This document shows positions 38,870 to 49,449 of a DNA stretch of 64,000 nucleotides, one piece after another. The position numbers were made by a program, and so were the translations under genes. Each line of letters begins with the position of its first letter. Positions within the stretch are counted from its first letter, which is position 1. The notes under the pieces are model-generated. The model had not been told where the DNA came from, made no database searches, and saw only the letters and a program-made list of their open reading frames with translations. Origin of the DNA: Isoetes taiwanensis (lineage: Eukaryota; Streptophyta; Lycopodiopsida; Isoetales; Isoetaceae); contig JAJEKV010000014.1 in NCBI GenBank assembly GCA_021234155.1, positions 19,419,513-19,483,512 on the forward strand, in the 5' to 3' direction.

Positions 38870-39284
38870 TGGAGTCTATAGAAATCAAGCTAATGAACCA
38901 AGAAACAATACCTGCTGGGCTAGAATTTGATAACAGAACAATGTAAGAACGGGGCCGAGAAATACCTCTAGACCGGAAATCAATAGCGATGGAAGAATTA
39001 GGGGGAATTCAAGGAATTGCGCGGCATTGAAGACCAAGAAACAGGGGAAAATGGCGCCCCGGAATTTCGATGAGGGAAAGTTTTCAGTCATGAAATTCAG
39101 GCGACATAATTTTAGGGGGTTGTTAAGCTAGTGGTTAATGGAAACGCTCTTAACGGCTGTTAGGGGCGAATCATCTCTCAAGGTGAGAGTTAAGTTTTTC
39201 CTCTCTCACCCATCTCTCATTATCTCTCACCTCTCGTATTCTCTCATATTCTCTCTCACCTACTCTAAGTCAGCATGTGGCCAA

Positions 39285-39288
<4 letters not shown>

Positions 39289-39344
<56 letters not shown>
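39289..39344. repeat. (TC)n tract between Harbinger units
   Basis: About 28 TC dinucleotides, flanked left by AGCATGTGGCCAAGGCA and right by TTAGGTTGGCCACATGCT. Confidence 0.95.
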
Positions 39345-39347
<3 letters not shown>

Positions 39348-39699
39348 GGTTGGCCACATGCTTGTCAAAATACCCGTCTCTCGTCCTATACGACTCCTCT
39401 CAGAATTGTACATATTTTTCTGGGAGGAGAGGAGAGAAGGTTGTCTCTCGAGGTCTAAAAGCGTATGTTAGGCCTCAATTTTTTGTTTCCCGCTGGAGAA
39501 CTACTCCATCGAATCATTCCGGTAGGTCAAGTTTTTGTGGGATAATTCCCCTTCAATTTTGAATCGGCCTCCAAAATATGGGATATTTCTTCCCCTGTTC
39601 CTGCTGGTAGGTAAGCTTTGTGGGATATTTCGTTTGCTGTGTTCTTTGCATAGGGTTCCATTTGCCGGCCGTTCTACCATGGATCCAGTGATTCTCTGA

Positions 39700-40917
39700 A
39701 TGATTGCCATGCTGTTGCGTGCTCGTACAATCGGATTCGCAATCCAAAGGTTCTGTTTGCAGCTTCTTGAGCTAAACGAGCTTGAAAACCCAATGAATCT
39801 ATTCAATGACGATGACTTGCAAGAAAATAACAGTCTGTTCTTCTGTGCTGCCTCATCTTTGATGTTAGCTGGATCATGCCGGGTTAGAAGGCCACCTAGA
39901 AGATTTTGGATTGCTCCAAGTCAAAGAACACAGTGGGATAATATAGATAACCACACATGGAATTGTATAGCTTCTTTTGAAGATGATATGTGGCATCAAT
40001 TTTACAGAATGAAGAGGGCCAGCTTTGAGAGACTAGTCGGGCTTGTTGTCCCCTATTTGATTAGGCCAGGGGTTAAGGTTAGACCCCCTGTTGATCCCAG
40101 GAAAGCTGTTGCCATGGTTCTTTACTTTCTGGCGAATGGTGACATGCCTTTGCATGTGGGTCAGAGATTCTATGTTGGAAAAGTTACAGTGCAGAAATAT
40201 ACTAAAAAAATTACACTAGTGTTGGCTTCGAAGACAATGCTTTACAAAAGGTTTGTAGCAATGCCTTCTGGAGCAAGACTAACTCATTGTATAAAAGAAT
40301 TTCATGATGCAACAGGATTGCCAAATGTGTATGGTGCTGTTGACGGGTCCCATATCTTTTTATGGAGGAAACCCAAGAAAAGTGACAAAGGTGATGACTA
40401 TTACAGTCGACACAAAAGGCACTCATGTCTTCTACAAGGTATTGTCACACACAGCAGGCTGTTTATAAATGTCTGTGTTACAAGAACTGGATCAGTCCAT
40501 GACTCAAATCAGTTCAAGAAGAGTTCCATATACAGCAAAATTGCATCCAAACTAATATTGAAAGAACCAATTGTAACCTTGAGTGGCATAAAATTGAAGA
40601 AAGGTCAACCCACTGAAGACCAAATCCAGGTTAACATTCCTCCACTTTTGCTTGGTGATTCTGCCTATGCTGCCAAACCCTTCCTTTTGAAAGTTTTTCC
40701 ACAGAATCATGGACCTTATGACAAGTTTAATAAAAGGATTTGCAGGGGTAGAGTCTGTGTGGAAAATGGATTCGAGATTGTGAAAGAGAAATTCAGAATT
40801 CTCAAACATCTGCCTGTGCATGTTGGCAAGGCCTCCAAGATTATACATGCTTCTTGTGTGCTTTGGAACTTCTGTATTATGGAAGACATGGGATGGGACA
40901 TGCTGCCAATCGAATAA
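39700..40917 (+). CDS. PIF/Harbinger transposase (DDE_Tnp_4 type)
   Basis: Intact 405-residue frame. The catalytic triad is visible: D215 (GAVDGSHI, at 40342), D320 (LLGDSAYA, at 40657) and E355 (CVENGFEIVKEKF, at 40762). The 35-residue D-E spacing and the VDGSHI/GDSAY/VEN motifs are those of HARBI1-like nucleases, which cut and rejoin element ends, usually at a 3-bp target. An N-terminal helix-turn-helix-like region (MKRASFERLVGLVVPYL) precedes the nuclease fold. MIAM at 39700 is the first Met in frame. It normally needs the Myb-like partner for nuclear import and end binding, and that partner is broken here. Confidence 0.9.
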   Translation: MIAMLLRARTIGFAIQRFCLQLLELNELENPMNLFNDDDLQENNSLFFCAASSLMLAGSCRVRRPPRRFWIAPSQRTQWDNIDNHTWNCIASFEDDMWHQFYRMKRASFERLVGLVVPYLIRPGVKVRPPVDPRKAVAMVLYFLANGDMPLHVGQRFYVGKVTVQKYTKKITLVLASKTMLYKRFVAMPSGARLTHCIKEFHDATGLPNVYGAVDGSHIFLWRKPKKSDKGDDYYSRHKRHSCLLQGIVTHSRLFINVCVTRTGSVHDSNQFKKSSIYSKIASKLILKEPIVTLSGIKLKKGQPTEDQIQVNIPPLLLGDSAYAAKPFLLKVFPQNHGPYDKFNKRICRGRVCVENGFEIVKEKFRILKHLPVHVGKASKIIHASCVLWNFCIMEDMGWDMLPIE

Positions 40918-41643
40918 GAGCCTGATCCAGTTTACTACTATGAGACTGAAGCTATGAACAGAAGTCTAAAGAAACAAGGAGATCAGATGAGGCATGTGTT
41001 GTTTGAGAACTTGGATGGGCATTTGCTGCTGTAATATTTGATATTCTTGTCAGCAAATTTCTTTCATAATTTGTTATTTCTTTTTTGTTATGGAATATTA
41101 TTGATTTCATTTGCAATTTGGACCTGTAATAAGTCTTAAATACAAACAACACCATTCTGCTAGAATAACTGAAATTAAAATAGAGATTTTATTCAGAATG
41201 TCACTGCAATACAACTGAGTTTCTCTTCTACAAATGAAATACAAATGAAATACAAATGAAATTGGCCACATTTATTGGCCTGTCTTTTTAGACCCTCAAA
41301 ATAACAACTTAAACTTGATAATTAGTCCTCAACACTCGATGATCTACAGTAACAGACACAATCAGAAAGTGAATACAAAACACAAAGAACATGTAAACTA
41401 AACAACAATCTATAGCTGGAAATAGAGATAGCAATGTGACAGGTATTCAGAAAATAAAAACATATTTTGTATTCCTTGTATTCCTCGAAGGCTGTTACAT
41501 CATTAAGAAAACATTTTGTAGTCGGATATAAGCTGAGGGAGTTGATAGTGGGCTTTTCATAGCAAAAATTTTTGCTTCACAAAAGAACATTACAGAAATA
41601 AAAACAAAACAAAAAAAAACAAAGCTAGGTGATCATCTTTTCT

Positions 41644-42183
41644 TCATGCACAGAGCTCACAAAACTCGGTGACAGTCTTCACTTCATGCAATGCCCATTT
41701 ACCTGCATGCTGGATGTAGACGCACTCCATATGGGCTTTTTGTTTCAAAGGGGCTGCTTCTGCCCAAGATAAGACCTCGGCTTCAATGATGACTCCCATA
41801 TCCAGAAAATTCATCACGGCCCGCTGTGATAGAGAGCAGTGGATGACCTTGTGTGAAATAACTTCAACTTCGGCTTCGATAGTTGGTGAAGAATCTTGAA
41901 CTTCATCTGCTGAAGGACGGGGAGGATCTGCAAGAGGGGAAGGAGGAGGAGCAGGGGCCAAAAAAGTTGAGGATGAAGACTCTTCCCTTACTTCTTCTAC
42001 AAAAGTTTCTGGCCATGAGGAGTATTCGGAGTAGTAGTTTTCCTCCGAATCTGAAGTCTCGTGGGAGACTTCAGATGAATCAATGGGGGAAGAATACTCC
42101 TCTCTGGAGTATTCTTCCGAAGAAGAAGCAGAAGAGGAGGAGGTCAGAGGGCTCAAAGAGGATCTGGGACGCTTTGGTGCCAT
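41644..42183 (-). CDS. Uncharacterised 179-aa ORF inside Harbinger unit 2
   Basis: Translates to the same protein as the ORF at 36946-37485. It lies between the convergent transposase and the Myb-like ORF. See that entry for composition. Confidence 0.55.
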   Translation of the reverse strand: MAPKRPRSSLSPLTSSSSASSSEEYSREEYSSPIDSSEVSHETSDSEENYYSEYSSWPETFVEEVREESSSSTFLAPAPPPSPLADPPRPSADEVQDSSPTIEAEVEVISHKVIHCSLSQRAVMNFLDMGVIIEAEVLSWAEAAPLKQKAHMECVYIQHAGKWALHEVKTVTEFCELCA

Positions 42184-42391
42184 CTTTTTTCACGGTCGAG
42201 TTCTGGGTAGAGGGGACGTTTAAATGGGGCAAATTGACAAGACTAGCATTTAATGCTATATGCTACGATATCTACATGCCTAGAATGAAGTACCAATCAT
42301 TGAATATTAAGACAGTTAACCAATTTGAGACAGTTCTAAAAGAAACAAAAAGAAAGGTATAACAGAATGTAGGAAAGTGAACATCGTACCT

Positions 42392-43555
42392 TTATTCTTT
42401 GTTTTTGGCTGCCAGTTTGGCAATTTCGAGAAGTGTATCCTTTGTCATCTGACATATGCTCTGGGTCATGGCTGCCATAGATTCAGCAATCTTCAAACTA
42501 TTTGCAGAACGAATTGTCTCCAATTCCCTTACCAATTCCATTTTCTTTGCAGATTCTTCCTTCATGAAATCCAATTTCTTCACTTCTGTTTCTCCAACCA
42601 TTTGTGAAATTCCAACAGCAATGTCTTCATCAATCTGCAATCTGGACTTCTTTCTGGCAGTTGGTTTTCCATAAACTCCAGGCTGATTATATGCTGCAGA
42701 TCTAGGGCTGGAGGAATCTGTGTTGTTTCCTGTGGGAGTTCGATTGTTTGGCATTTCATGCAATCATACTACTGAATTGTCAATGTTGACATTGACATTG
42801 GGAATGTCTTCAGTACTCTCAAAGGGGTCATCAAAAGCAGCATCAGATCCAACTGTCTCATAGAAACTATCAGAAAAGTGAGTGTGCAAATCTGCTGCCT
42901 CAAAAGCTTCATTGCCAAATTCTCCATCGCCCACGTACCGATCAAGGGTTATCGGTCACTCCATATTTGACTTCTTCCATTCTCGCCATACCATTGCCAG
43001 CCTTGAAGGCTCTGAACCCGTTTGACTGGAAGCCTCTTTCTCATCCTTGAATTTTGCCTGTAGCTTATCTCATTTGTTCTTCAGTTGCCTGACTTCCTCT
43101 AATCCATCAACAATTGGCTGTAATTTCACTAAAATTTCTCTCCACTGTGCATTAGAAAGATTCAGACTGCCATTAGTAACTAATTTCATCTCACTCAGAA
43201 GGTTCAGGAAGGTGGAAACACCCTGATCTGTTCATTAGACTGGAGCCTTCCTATTCTTTGTGTCTATTTGCTTGGGATTTTCTTTTTCTTGAACAACAAG
43301 AGCCATTGAATTATCAGGCTGAGAAGAATCACTCACAATACTTGGAGGTGCTTGGATTTCGCTGAGAACTCACTTGCATCTCCTTTCCTTTGGGGCTTTT
43401 GCTGTTACAATTGGCTCAGAATTTGTCTCCAAATCCACGCTCATTGAAATCTCCCCTGTCATCTTTCGTGTCTTCCTTGGAGCCATTTTCTCAATGCGAG
43501 GAGGCACAAATGGTTTGCTGCTTGATGGCAGAGCAGATCTAGTTGCCTTAGACAT
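42392..43555 (-). pseudogene. Harbinger Myb/trihelix-like ORF, unit 2, with internal stops
   Basis: Same ORF as at 37694-38869 with the same stop codons. It also has an in-frame 12-base deletion near 42597 (ASTF of unit 1 missing) and scrambled patches near 42765 and 42930-42960 that shift the frame. The tandem duplication therefore happened after the stops arose. Confidence 0.6.
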
Positions 43556-43998
43556 TGGAGTCTATAGAAATCAAGCTAATGAACCAAGAAACAATACCTG
43601 CCGGGCTAGAATTTGATAACAGAACAATGTAAGAACGAATTCAAATGAATTAACAAGGATTGAAAGGGCCGAGAAATACCTCTAGACCGGAAATCAATAG
43701 CGATGGAAGAATTAGGGGGAATTCAAGGAATTGCGCGGCATTGAAGACCAAGAAACAGGGGAAAATGGCGCCCCGGAATTTCGATGAGGGAAAGTTTTCA
43801 GTCATGAAATTCAGGCGACATAATTTTAGGGGGTTGTTAAGCTAGTGGTTAATGGAAACGCTCTTAACCGCTGTTAGGGGCGAATCATCTCTCAAGGTGA
43901 GAATTAAGTTTTTCCTCTCTCACCCATCTCTCATTATCTCTCACCTCTCGTATTCTCTCATATTCTCTCTCACCTACTCTAAGTCAGCATGTGGCCAA

Positions 43999-44002
<4 letters not shown>

Positions 44003-44090
<88 letters not shown>
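44003..44090. repeat. (TC)n tract before LINE copy 2
   Basis: About 44 TC dinucleotides joining the right end of Harbinger unit 2 to the truncated start of the next LINE. Confidence 0.95.
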
Positions 44091-44093
<3 letters not shown>

Positions 44094-46560
44094 GCAATGT
44101 GAGGAGCAAGCTAGCAAAGTAGTGTGGCCAAGTGATGCAGTGGGAATTGATGAGAAACTTACATTTATGCTATTAAACATTGTGAATCAATGCTTTTTAT
44201 CTGGAAGAAAACAAAAGGGTTTACCGTGTAATAGTTGGTATGACGATGAATGTAAAGCAAAGAGGCTTGAATTTAAGAATGCTGCTTTGGAAGAAAGGCA
44301 AATGATAAGGAATGAATATCGCTACCTGGTTAGACGTAAGAAAAGGATGTATTTGCAGGAAAGGCAAGAGGCTCTAGTGGAGGAACTTCTAAAAGATCCC
44401 AAGAAGTTTTGGACACAAATAAAAAATAAAAGGAAACATGACCAAAAGTTGGATATAGAGCAGCTTATGCAACAAGTAATGAAATTGTATCACATCGATG
44501 GATTAGATGACCGATTGCAAAGAAAGGGATCTCTATTGGTGCTAACTGAAGATGATGTGACAGATGGTATAAAGAGGCTCTCATGTGGGAAAGCAAAAGA
44601 TGCTTTTGGTTTAGTTGCAGAAATGGTGAAGTGGGCTGGTGTTACTGTGAAGAAGGTTATTACAAATATGTTGAATGATGCTTTAGTTAATGGTTTTCCT
44701 TCCTCCCCGGCAAAAGTTAATAGAGTTACACCCATTCATAAAAGTGGAGATGTTCATGATCCCAACAACTATCGGATGATTATGGTAAGCGCTTTGTTTG
44801 CTAAACTTTTGCTACAATATTAGAGCCGAAAGTAAGTACATGGGCTGAAGAAAATAATGTAAGGGCAACCGACAAGCTGGTTTTAGGCCTCAACGATCCA
44901 CCATAGACCATTTGGTTACTATTAGAGCCATTATCGAAGTTCAGCATTAAGAAGACCAAAAAGCCGCTTTTGCTCTTTTGTAGATTTGACTAAAGCATTT
45001 GATATGCTTAGAAGGAGAAATATTTGGGAATACATGGAGTTCATTGGGGTACCTATAGAACTAAGAAATGCAAAGGGCCAATTTGTAAATGAGAAGGTTG
45101 TGGTGAGGCTTTCTTTCCCATTATATAATGAATGTTCAAGAGGTCATTAGTAACATTGGAGTCAAGCAGGGGTGTCCACTTTCTCCAACACTTTTTGGAA
45201 TATATGTTGATCAATTGGAGGGATGGTTACAACAACAAGGTGGAAGAGGGACCACGATTGTCGGGTATATACTCTCATTGTTGCTTTATGCATGATATTG
45301 TGATATTTGCTAGAACGGTGAAAAGACATGCAACAACATATCAATGCGCTTTTGCGCTTTTGCAAAAAATACGTGTATGCGTAAAAATTTGAATAAGACT
45401 AAGATATTAGTTTTGGTGTGAGATCACCCAATTTTCAGTTTTACTATAATGAGCAACAAATTGAGATTTGTGATACCTATAGGTATCTTGGTTTGATAGT
45501 TGATCATAACTATGGCGGAATAAACTGCGGGAGCATAGGACAAATGCTGGGCTTAAAGCCCTTTATGCAATGCAAAGGAAGTGTTGGAAGGCAAATATCA
45601 CAGATTGGAAATTAAAAAAGATGCTCTATGATATGCTTGTGCGCAGTGTAATTCTATATGGATGTGAAGCATGGGGACCGGGATTGTCACTTGATATGTG
45701 GAAGAGGGTAGAGAAAATACAAAAAAAGTTTATTTTGGCAGAGTTGGGTGTTAAGGTGCAGACTCCGTATCCTATGATGTTGGCAGAAACTAGTATGTGG
45801 CCATTAGAAGCAGAAGCACTTTATTGCACTCTAAAGTATCTGATTAAAGTACAAGAAATGGATGCACAAAGGTTGCCTAAGCTTGCATTGATACAGAGTA
45901 CTATGAAGGGTTGGTATGCAGATATCGATAAATGGCTCAGGAAATGGGGGATGTCGTTAAATGAAATTCCTGATGATAGTAAACAGTTGAGAGAATGGAT
46001 GGCGTGAAAAATCTATACTACTCTATGGCATGATGCGTACAAAAAAGGAAAGTTTTACAAGACCATTATTAACCCCGAACTTCAAGTTGCACCACATTTG
46101 GGGAGTAAGATGACTTACTATAAACGACATTTACTATGCATTACGCTTGAGTTCACATCATCCGGGGTGGAGGTAGGCGATGGGGTAATTTCCCTAGAAG
46201 CATCGACGACTTGTAAGGTTTGTGGTGATGATGAAATAGAGGATGAAGAACACTTTGTAATCAAGTGTCCTCGCATATCAAAACTTGAGGCATAAGAATA
46301 ATATACCTCGGGGATTTCATTACATACCTTCTTTATGCTACCATTGGAAAATATATGTAACTATTTGATAGATAGTTGGAAAGTGAGAGAATTAGCTGTT
46401 AAAAACTACAAACAATTGTTAGAGTTATATGAAGATGAGGAGAGAGAGGACAATGATGCTCTAATGGAGAGCTCATTTGATCAGATGGATGATAAGCAAT
46501 TTTGATGTCTTATAGACCTGATGGTCTCACGGACAATAAACACACCATTTTCTTTTCTTT
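44094..46560 (+). pseudogene. Decayed LINE, copy 2 (5'-truncated)
   Basis: Same family as the LINE at 31555. It starts in mid-frame directly after (TC)n (CEEQASKVVWPSD, matching the YCEAKASAIEWP region of copy 1). 44122-44823 is open and covers the RT linker and fingers. Later parts are broken by frameshifts. LYGCEAWGPGLSLDMW and a zinc knuckle (CKVCGDDEIEDEEHFVIKC) mark the C terminus. The catalytic YADD is degenerate (near 45285). It ends with the hairpin AGACC-TGAT-GGTCT at 46514-46527 and a pyrimidine tract. Confidence 0.75.
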
Positions 46561-46561
46561 T

Positions 46562-46566
<5 letters not shown>

Positions 46567-46605
<39 letters not shown>
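46567..46605. repeat. (TC)n tail of LINE copy 2
   Basis: TTTTC-rich stretch then about 19 TC dinucleotides, the same kind of tail as LINE copy 1. Confidence 0.9.
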
Positions 46606-46607
<2 letters not shown>

Positions 46608-46974
46608 CTGCTAGGAATGATAGCCATTTTGCAGACGATGGATGCATAAACGTGAGGCCTATTTACATTTATTGCATCATGTGAATCGCCCACAAAGTGA
46701 AATGATCAAACTAAGATGCTCAAGCAGCTCTGCCACATTTCTAAAATAAATACTGGCCTCCTTTAAAATCAAGAATTGAAATTGATAAGACCTGAAGATC
46801 CACCAAGCATTTCAAAGCCAAAAAATTACTATCTATTTATAGACAAAGCATCATATTTTTCCAATAGAAACACTCCTTTGAGCCAAACCTGACTTCATTT
46901 AGCAGTTCTTTGTGCTTGGGCCTTCAGAAAAATGACTAGAAGGAGTTGGGAGCAGATGAAGGAGCTTCATTTGG

Positions 46975-47512
46975 AGCCGCAACTGTGTGAACGATGTCAT
47001 GCTTCCCACCGCATCTATCGGACCCGTAAGCACAGGGCCCAGCATCATATTGGAGCTTCGGTCTGCCCTGCCAGTTACCCGATTGGTAGCAAAATCACCA
47101 TGAAAAATATGGTCCTTCCCGCTCTTCTCAGTCTTTCAAGGGTTCCTCGTTCGGAGCCCATATTTCCCATGTAGATATGGATCCGACCTTTATAAACTGG
47201 CCGAAAAATATGAAACAGATTTTCTTCAAGAAAATGCAGCACCACCTAGCCGGCCCACACAGAAAATGCCTAGCCGGCAACTATGTGAGCGATGTCATGC
47301 TTCCCACCGCATCTGTCAAACCCGTAAGCACATGGCCCAGCATCATGGAGCTTTGGTCTGCCCTGTCAGTTACCCGATTGGAACATCTGCAATCCAGAAC
47401 GCACGAGACCGCCAGTTTACAGGGAACGATGGGTTTGGAGCAGTCACAAGCATATACCTAGGATATACCACAAACCCACATAAGCGAGGGTTTGCCCCCC
47501 TAGGGGCAACCC
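46975..47512 (-). repeat. GGTTGCCCC-family repeat, copy 3, with internal tandem duplication
   Basis: On the minus strand it starts at 47512 with GGGTTGCCCCTAGG and continues like copy 1 at 23306 (GTGGGTTT, GGTATAT, GACTGCTCCAAAC). The inner part is duplicated: about 110 bases at 46978-47090 and 47275-47385 share GATGTCATGCTTCCCACCGC and the following sequence. Confidence 0.5.
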
Positions 47513-47519
47513 AAAAATG

Positions 47520-48428
47520 TCTATGTTGTATTATTTGTAGTTCTTAACTTATGCCCAACAATATTGAGCACCATCTCTGGTTTGTAAGATTACGAGGAAA
47601 TTCTTGTCATTGATCATCTCTAGTTCGTAAGATTACGCTTGTATGGTGCCTCTAGTCTACAAGATTGCAAGAAACTTCTTGTCATTAATTGATCATCATC
47701 TCTAAAAGAAACTTATTGTCTTCGATTAAGCCTCGTAAACGTCATAGAGGCCAAGCATTCCTCAAAAAATATTTTGTATCAGCCAGAATTATTCAGAGTA
47801 GATATAGGTGAATGCGCGGCCGATGCCCTGCGGAGGATGCTTGGCCAATCAAGCAACAGCAAATAGTAAGTACAATCTAGTGCCTAAACTCAATTATTAA
47901 AAGAGGCCAAGAAATGTCTAACACATAATTTTTTACCCATTTACTTTAAGGTTATCCACGCAAAATGAAACTTCCTATGAAATTGCAGTACATCAGGGAT
48001 TGAAACAAGTTAGAACTCAAAATCATCGCAACATATATGGCATCCATCAACGTTTGATCTCATGTTGAAGAGTTGCTTGGACAGTTAGAACTTCAGTATG
48101 TGCCTTACTGCAGGGGACACCATAGTTACCAAAAATATACCGTCAAGTAACAGGATTCAAACCAAGGTAAGATTGAGATAATTTCCTGTTATCTCACACC
48201 ATAATCAAAAGACTACTTTAATGGTCTATATATGTGTTCTGCACATTAGAAAACGGTCTTAACCAACTACAAATTAAGGGGAAAAAAAATTAAGGGGAAA
48301 AAGAAAACAGATTCCTCAAAATTTAAAAAGCAGCTAAAATGCATGTTCATATACCTAGGCTTAAGCATTGCCTTGGCTAGCATTTCTGTTCTACAAAGGT
48401 CTTCATGGCAGGCTTTTGCACATAACTC
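47520..48428. other. No gene seen; 3' flank of the cupin gene
   Basis: AT-rich. A duplicated CTCTAGTTCGTAAGATTACG-type segment occurs at 47565-47680. Part of it is probably 3' UTR of the minus-strand cupin gene. Confidence 0.4.
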
Positions 48429-49436
48429 TTAAATATAGAGTTTGTATATCTTCTCTACATCATCCAGGCAATCCCAGGTACAGCTGAGTCCCATTGGAAA
48501 AATTACAATATCGCCAGCAACAATTTGCACATAATCATTTTCACCATCAGGATAAACATTCACCCGACCTTTTAGAAGATAGATTATCTCGTTAGTATCG
48601 TATTTCCATGGAAATTTGCTTGCTTTGCATGTCCACCTACACAAACCAAAGGCAAAAGCATCAATGACAAAAAAAAGGGAACATTTTGTTTGCCAAATGA
48701 CATAGAGGACAAGAAACTTAGGAAGAGAAGAAATCTTTCATATAACGACAATGTAGAAGAAGAAGAATAACATGCAATGACTATGAAAGGGCACAACTGC
48801 AACACATACTGATGCAAAATAACACAAAGGTGGTGCTGAAAAGAATATAATGCCTGATGCAAAGGAGTATTGGCTTGTAATTCAAAGTAAGTTACAAAAG
48901 GTTGGTATTCATGCTAGCTAAGACATTGAAGAAAGCCCAAAAACTCCACTATGATATGGTAAATGAATGCATGAGAAGAATCCGCTATAAAAAAAAGGAC
49001 AAGCATTCGTAAGAAGACGTTACTTGTTGCCCCAGGTCGAGACACGATAGTCATGCATACGCTCTGCTATGACATTTCTTTCAATCTTAATACCGAACTT
49101 CTCCATTTTTACATTGAACTCCTGGTGCTGCCGTAGTCCTTCGGACATGCGACGGGTAGCAAACTCGCGATTTTGGGACAAGGTGAAGGATGCGCCAGGC
49201 CGAGAAAATGCTTCAAACCCATTTGCAGCTGGAGCTCTGGCACCAACTTCTGATTCTGTGATTGCTGCAAATCGTGGCGCAAGCACTTGGAGAGCACGGC
49301 CGGCCTTGGCCCTTGCCGCTTGCCTCATTGCCATCGCCATTTCCTTGCTTTTCTTTGGCGCAGCAGGGAACAAGGGTTTTAGAGCAGGGTTTATGAATAT
49401 TAGGGCACCGCCGAGATTTCTAGAAGTGCATTTCAT
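48429..49436 (-). CDS. Cupin_3 (DUF861) domain protein, two exons
   Basis: Exon 1 is 49436-49024 and exon 2 is 48636-48429. The donor AACAA|GTAACG and acceptor TTTGTGTAG|GTGG join to give 206 residues. The N-terminal 60 residues are Ala/Arg/Lys-rich without acids, suggesting an organelle transit peptide. The cupin follows: VSTWGNKW, then SKFPWKYDTNEIIYLLKGRVNVYPDG (cupin motif 1 type), AGDIVIFPMGLSCTWD (motif 2 type) and a short C terminus. Single-domain cupins of this plant family are small beta-barrel proteins, some resembling (S)-ureidoglycine aminohydrolase or EutQ; substrate unknown. The reading frame and splice sites are intact, so it is likely a working host gene. The second in-frame Met cluster (MAMAMRQ) is an alternative start. 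Confidence 0.85.
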
Positions 49437-49449
49437 TCACGCCCGTCAC

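Larger units (their letters stand above)
34664..39286 (+). mobile_element. PIF/Harbinger DNA transposon, unit 1
   Basis: Bounded by inverted TTGGCCACATGCT (34666-34678) and AGCATGTGGCCAA (39272-39284), just inside (TC)n tracts. It carries a broken transposase (plus), a 179-aa ORF and a broken Myb-like ORF (both minus). Unit 2 is a near-identical tandem copy. A TTA trinucleotide at the left edge could be a Harbinger-type target duplication, but the right edge does not match. Confidence 0.7.
39348..44000 (+). mobile_element. PIF/Harbinger DNA transposon, unit 2 (intact transposase)
   Basis: Tandem copy of unit 1, offset about 4686 bases, with terminal repeats at 39350-39362 and 43986-43998. 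The transposase and the 179-aa ORF are intact; the Myb-like ORF is broken. Confidence 0.75.
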
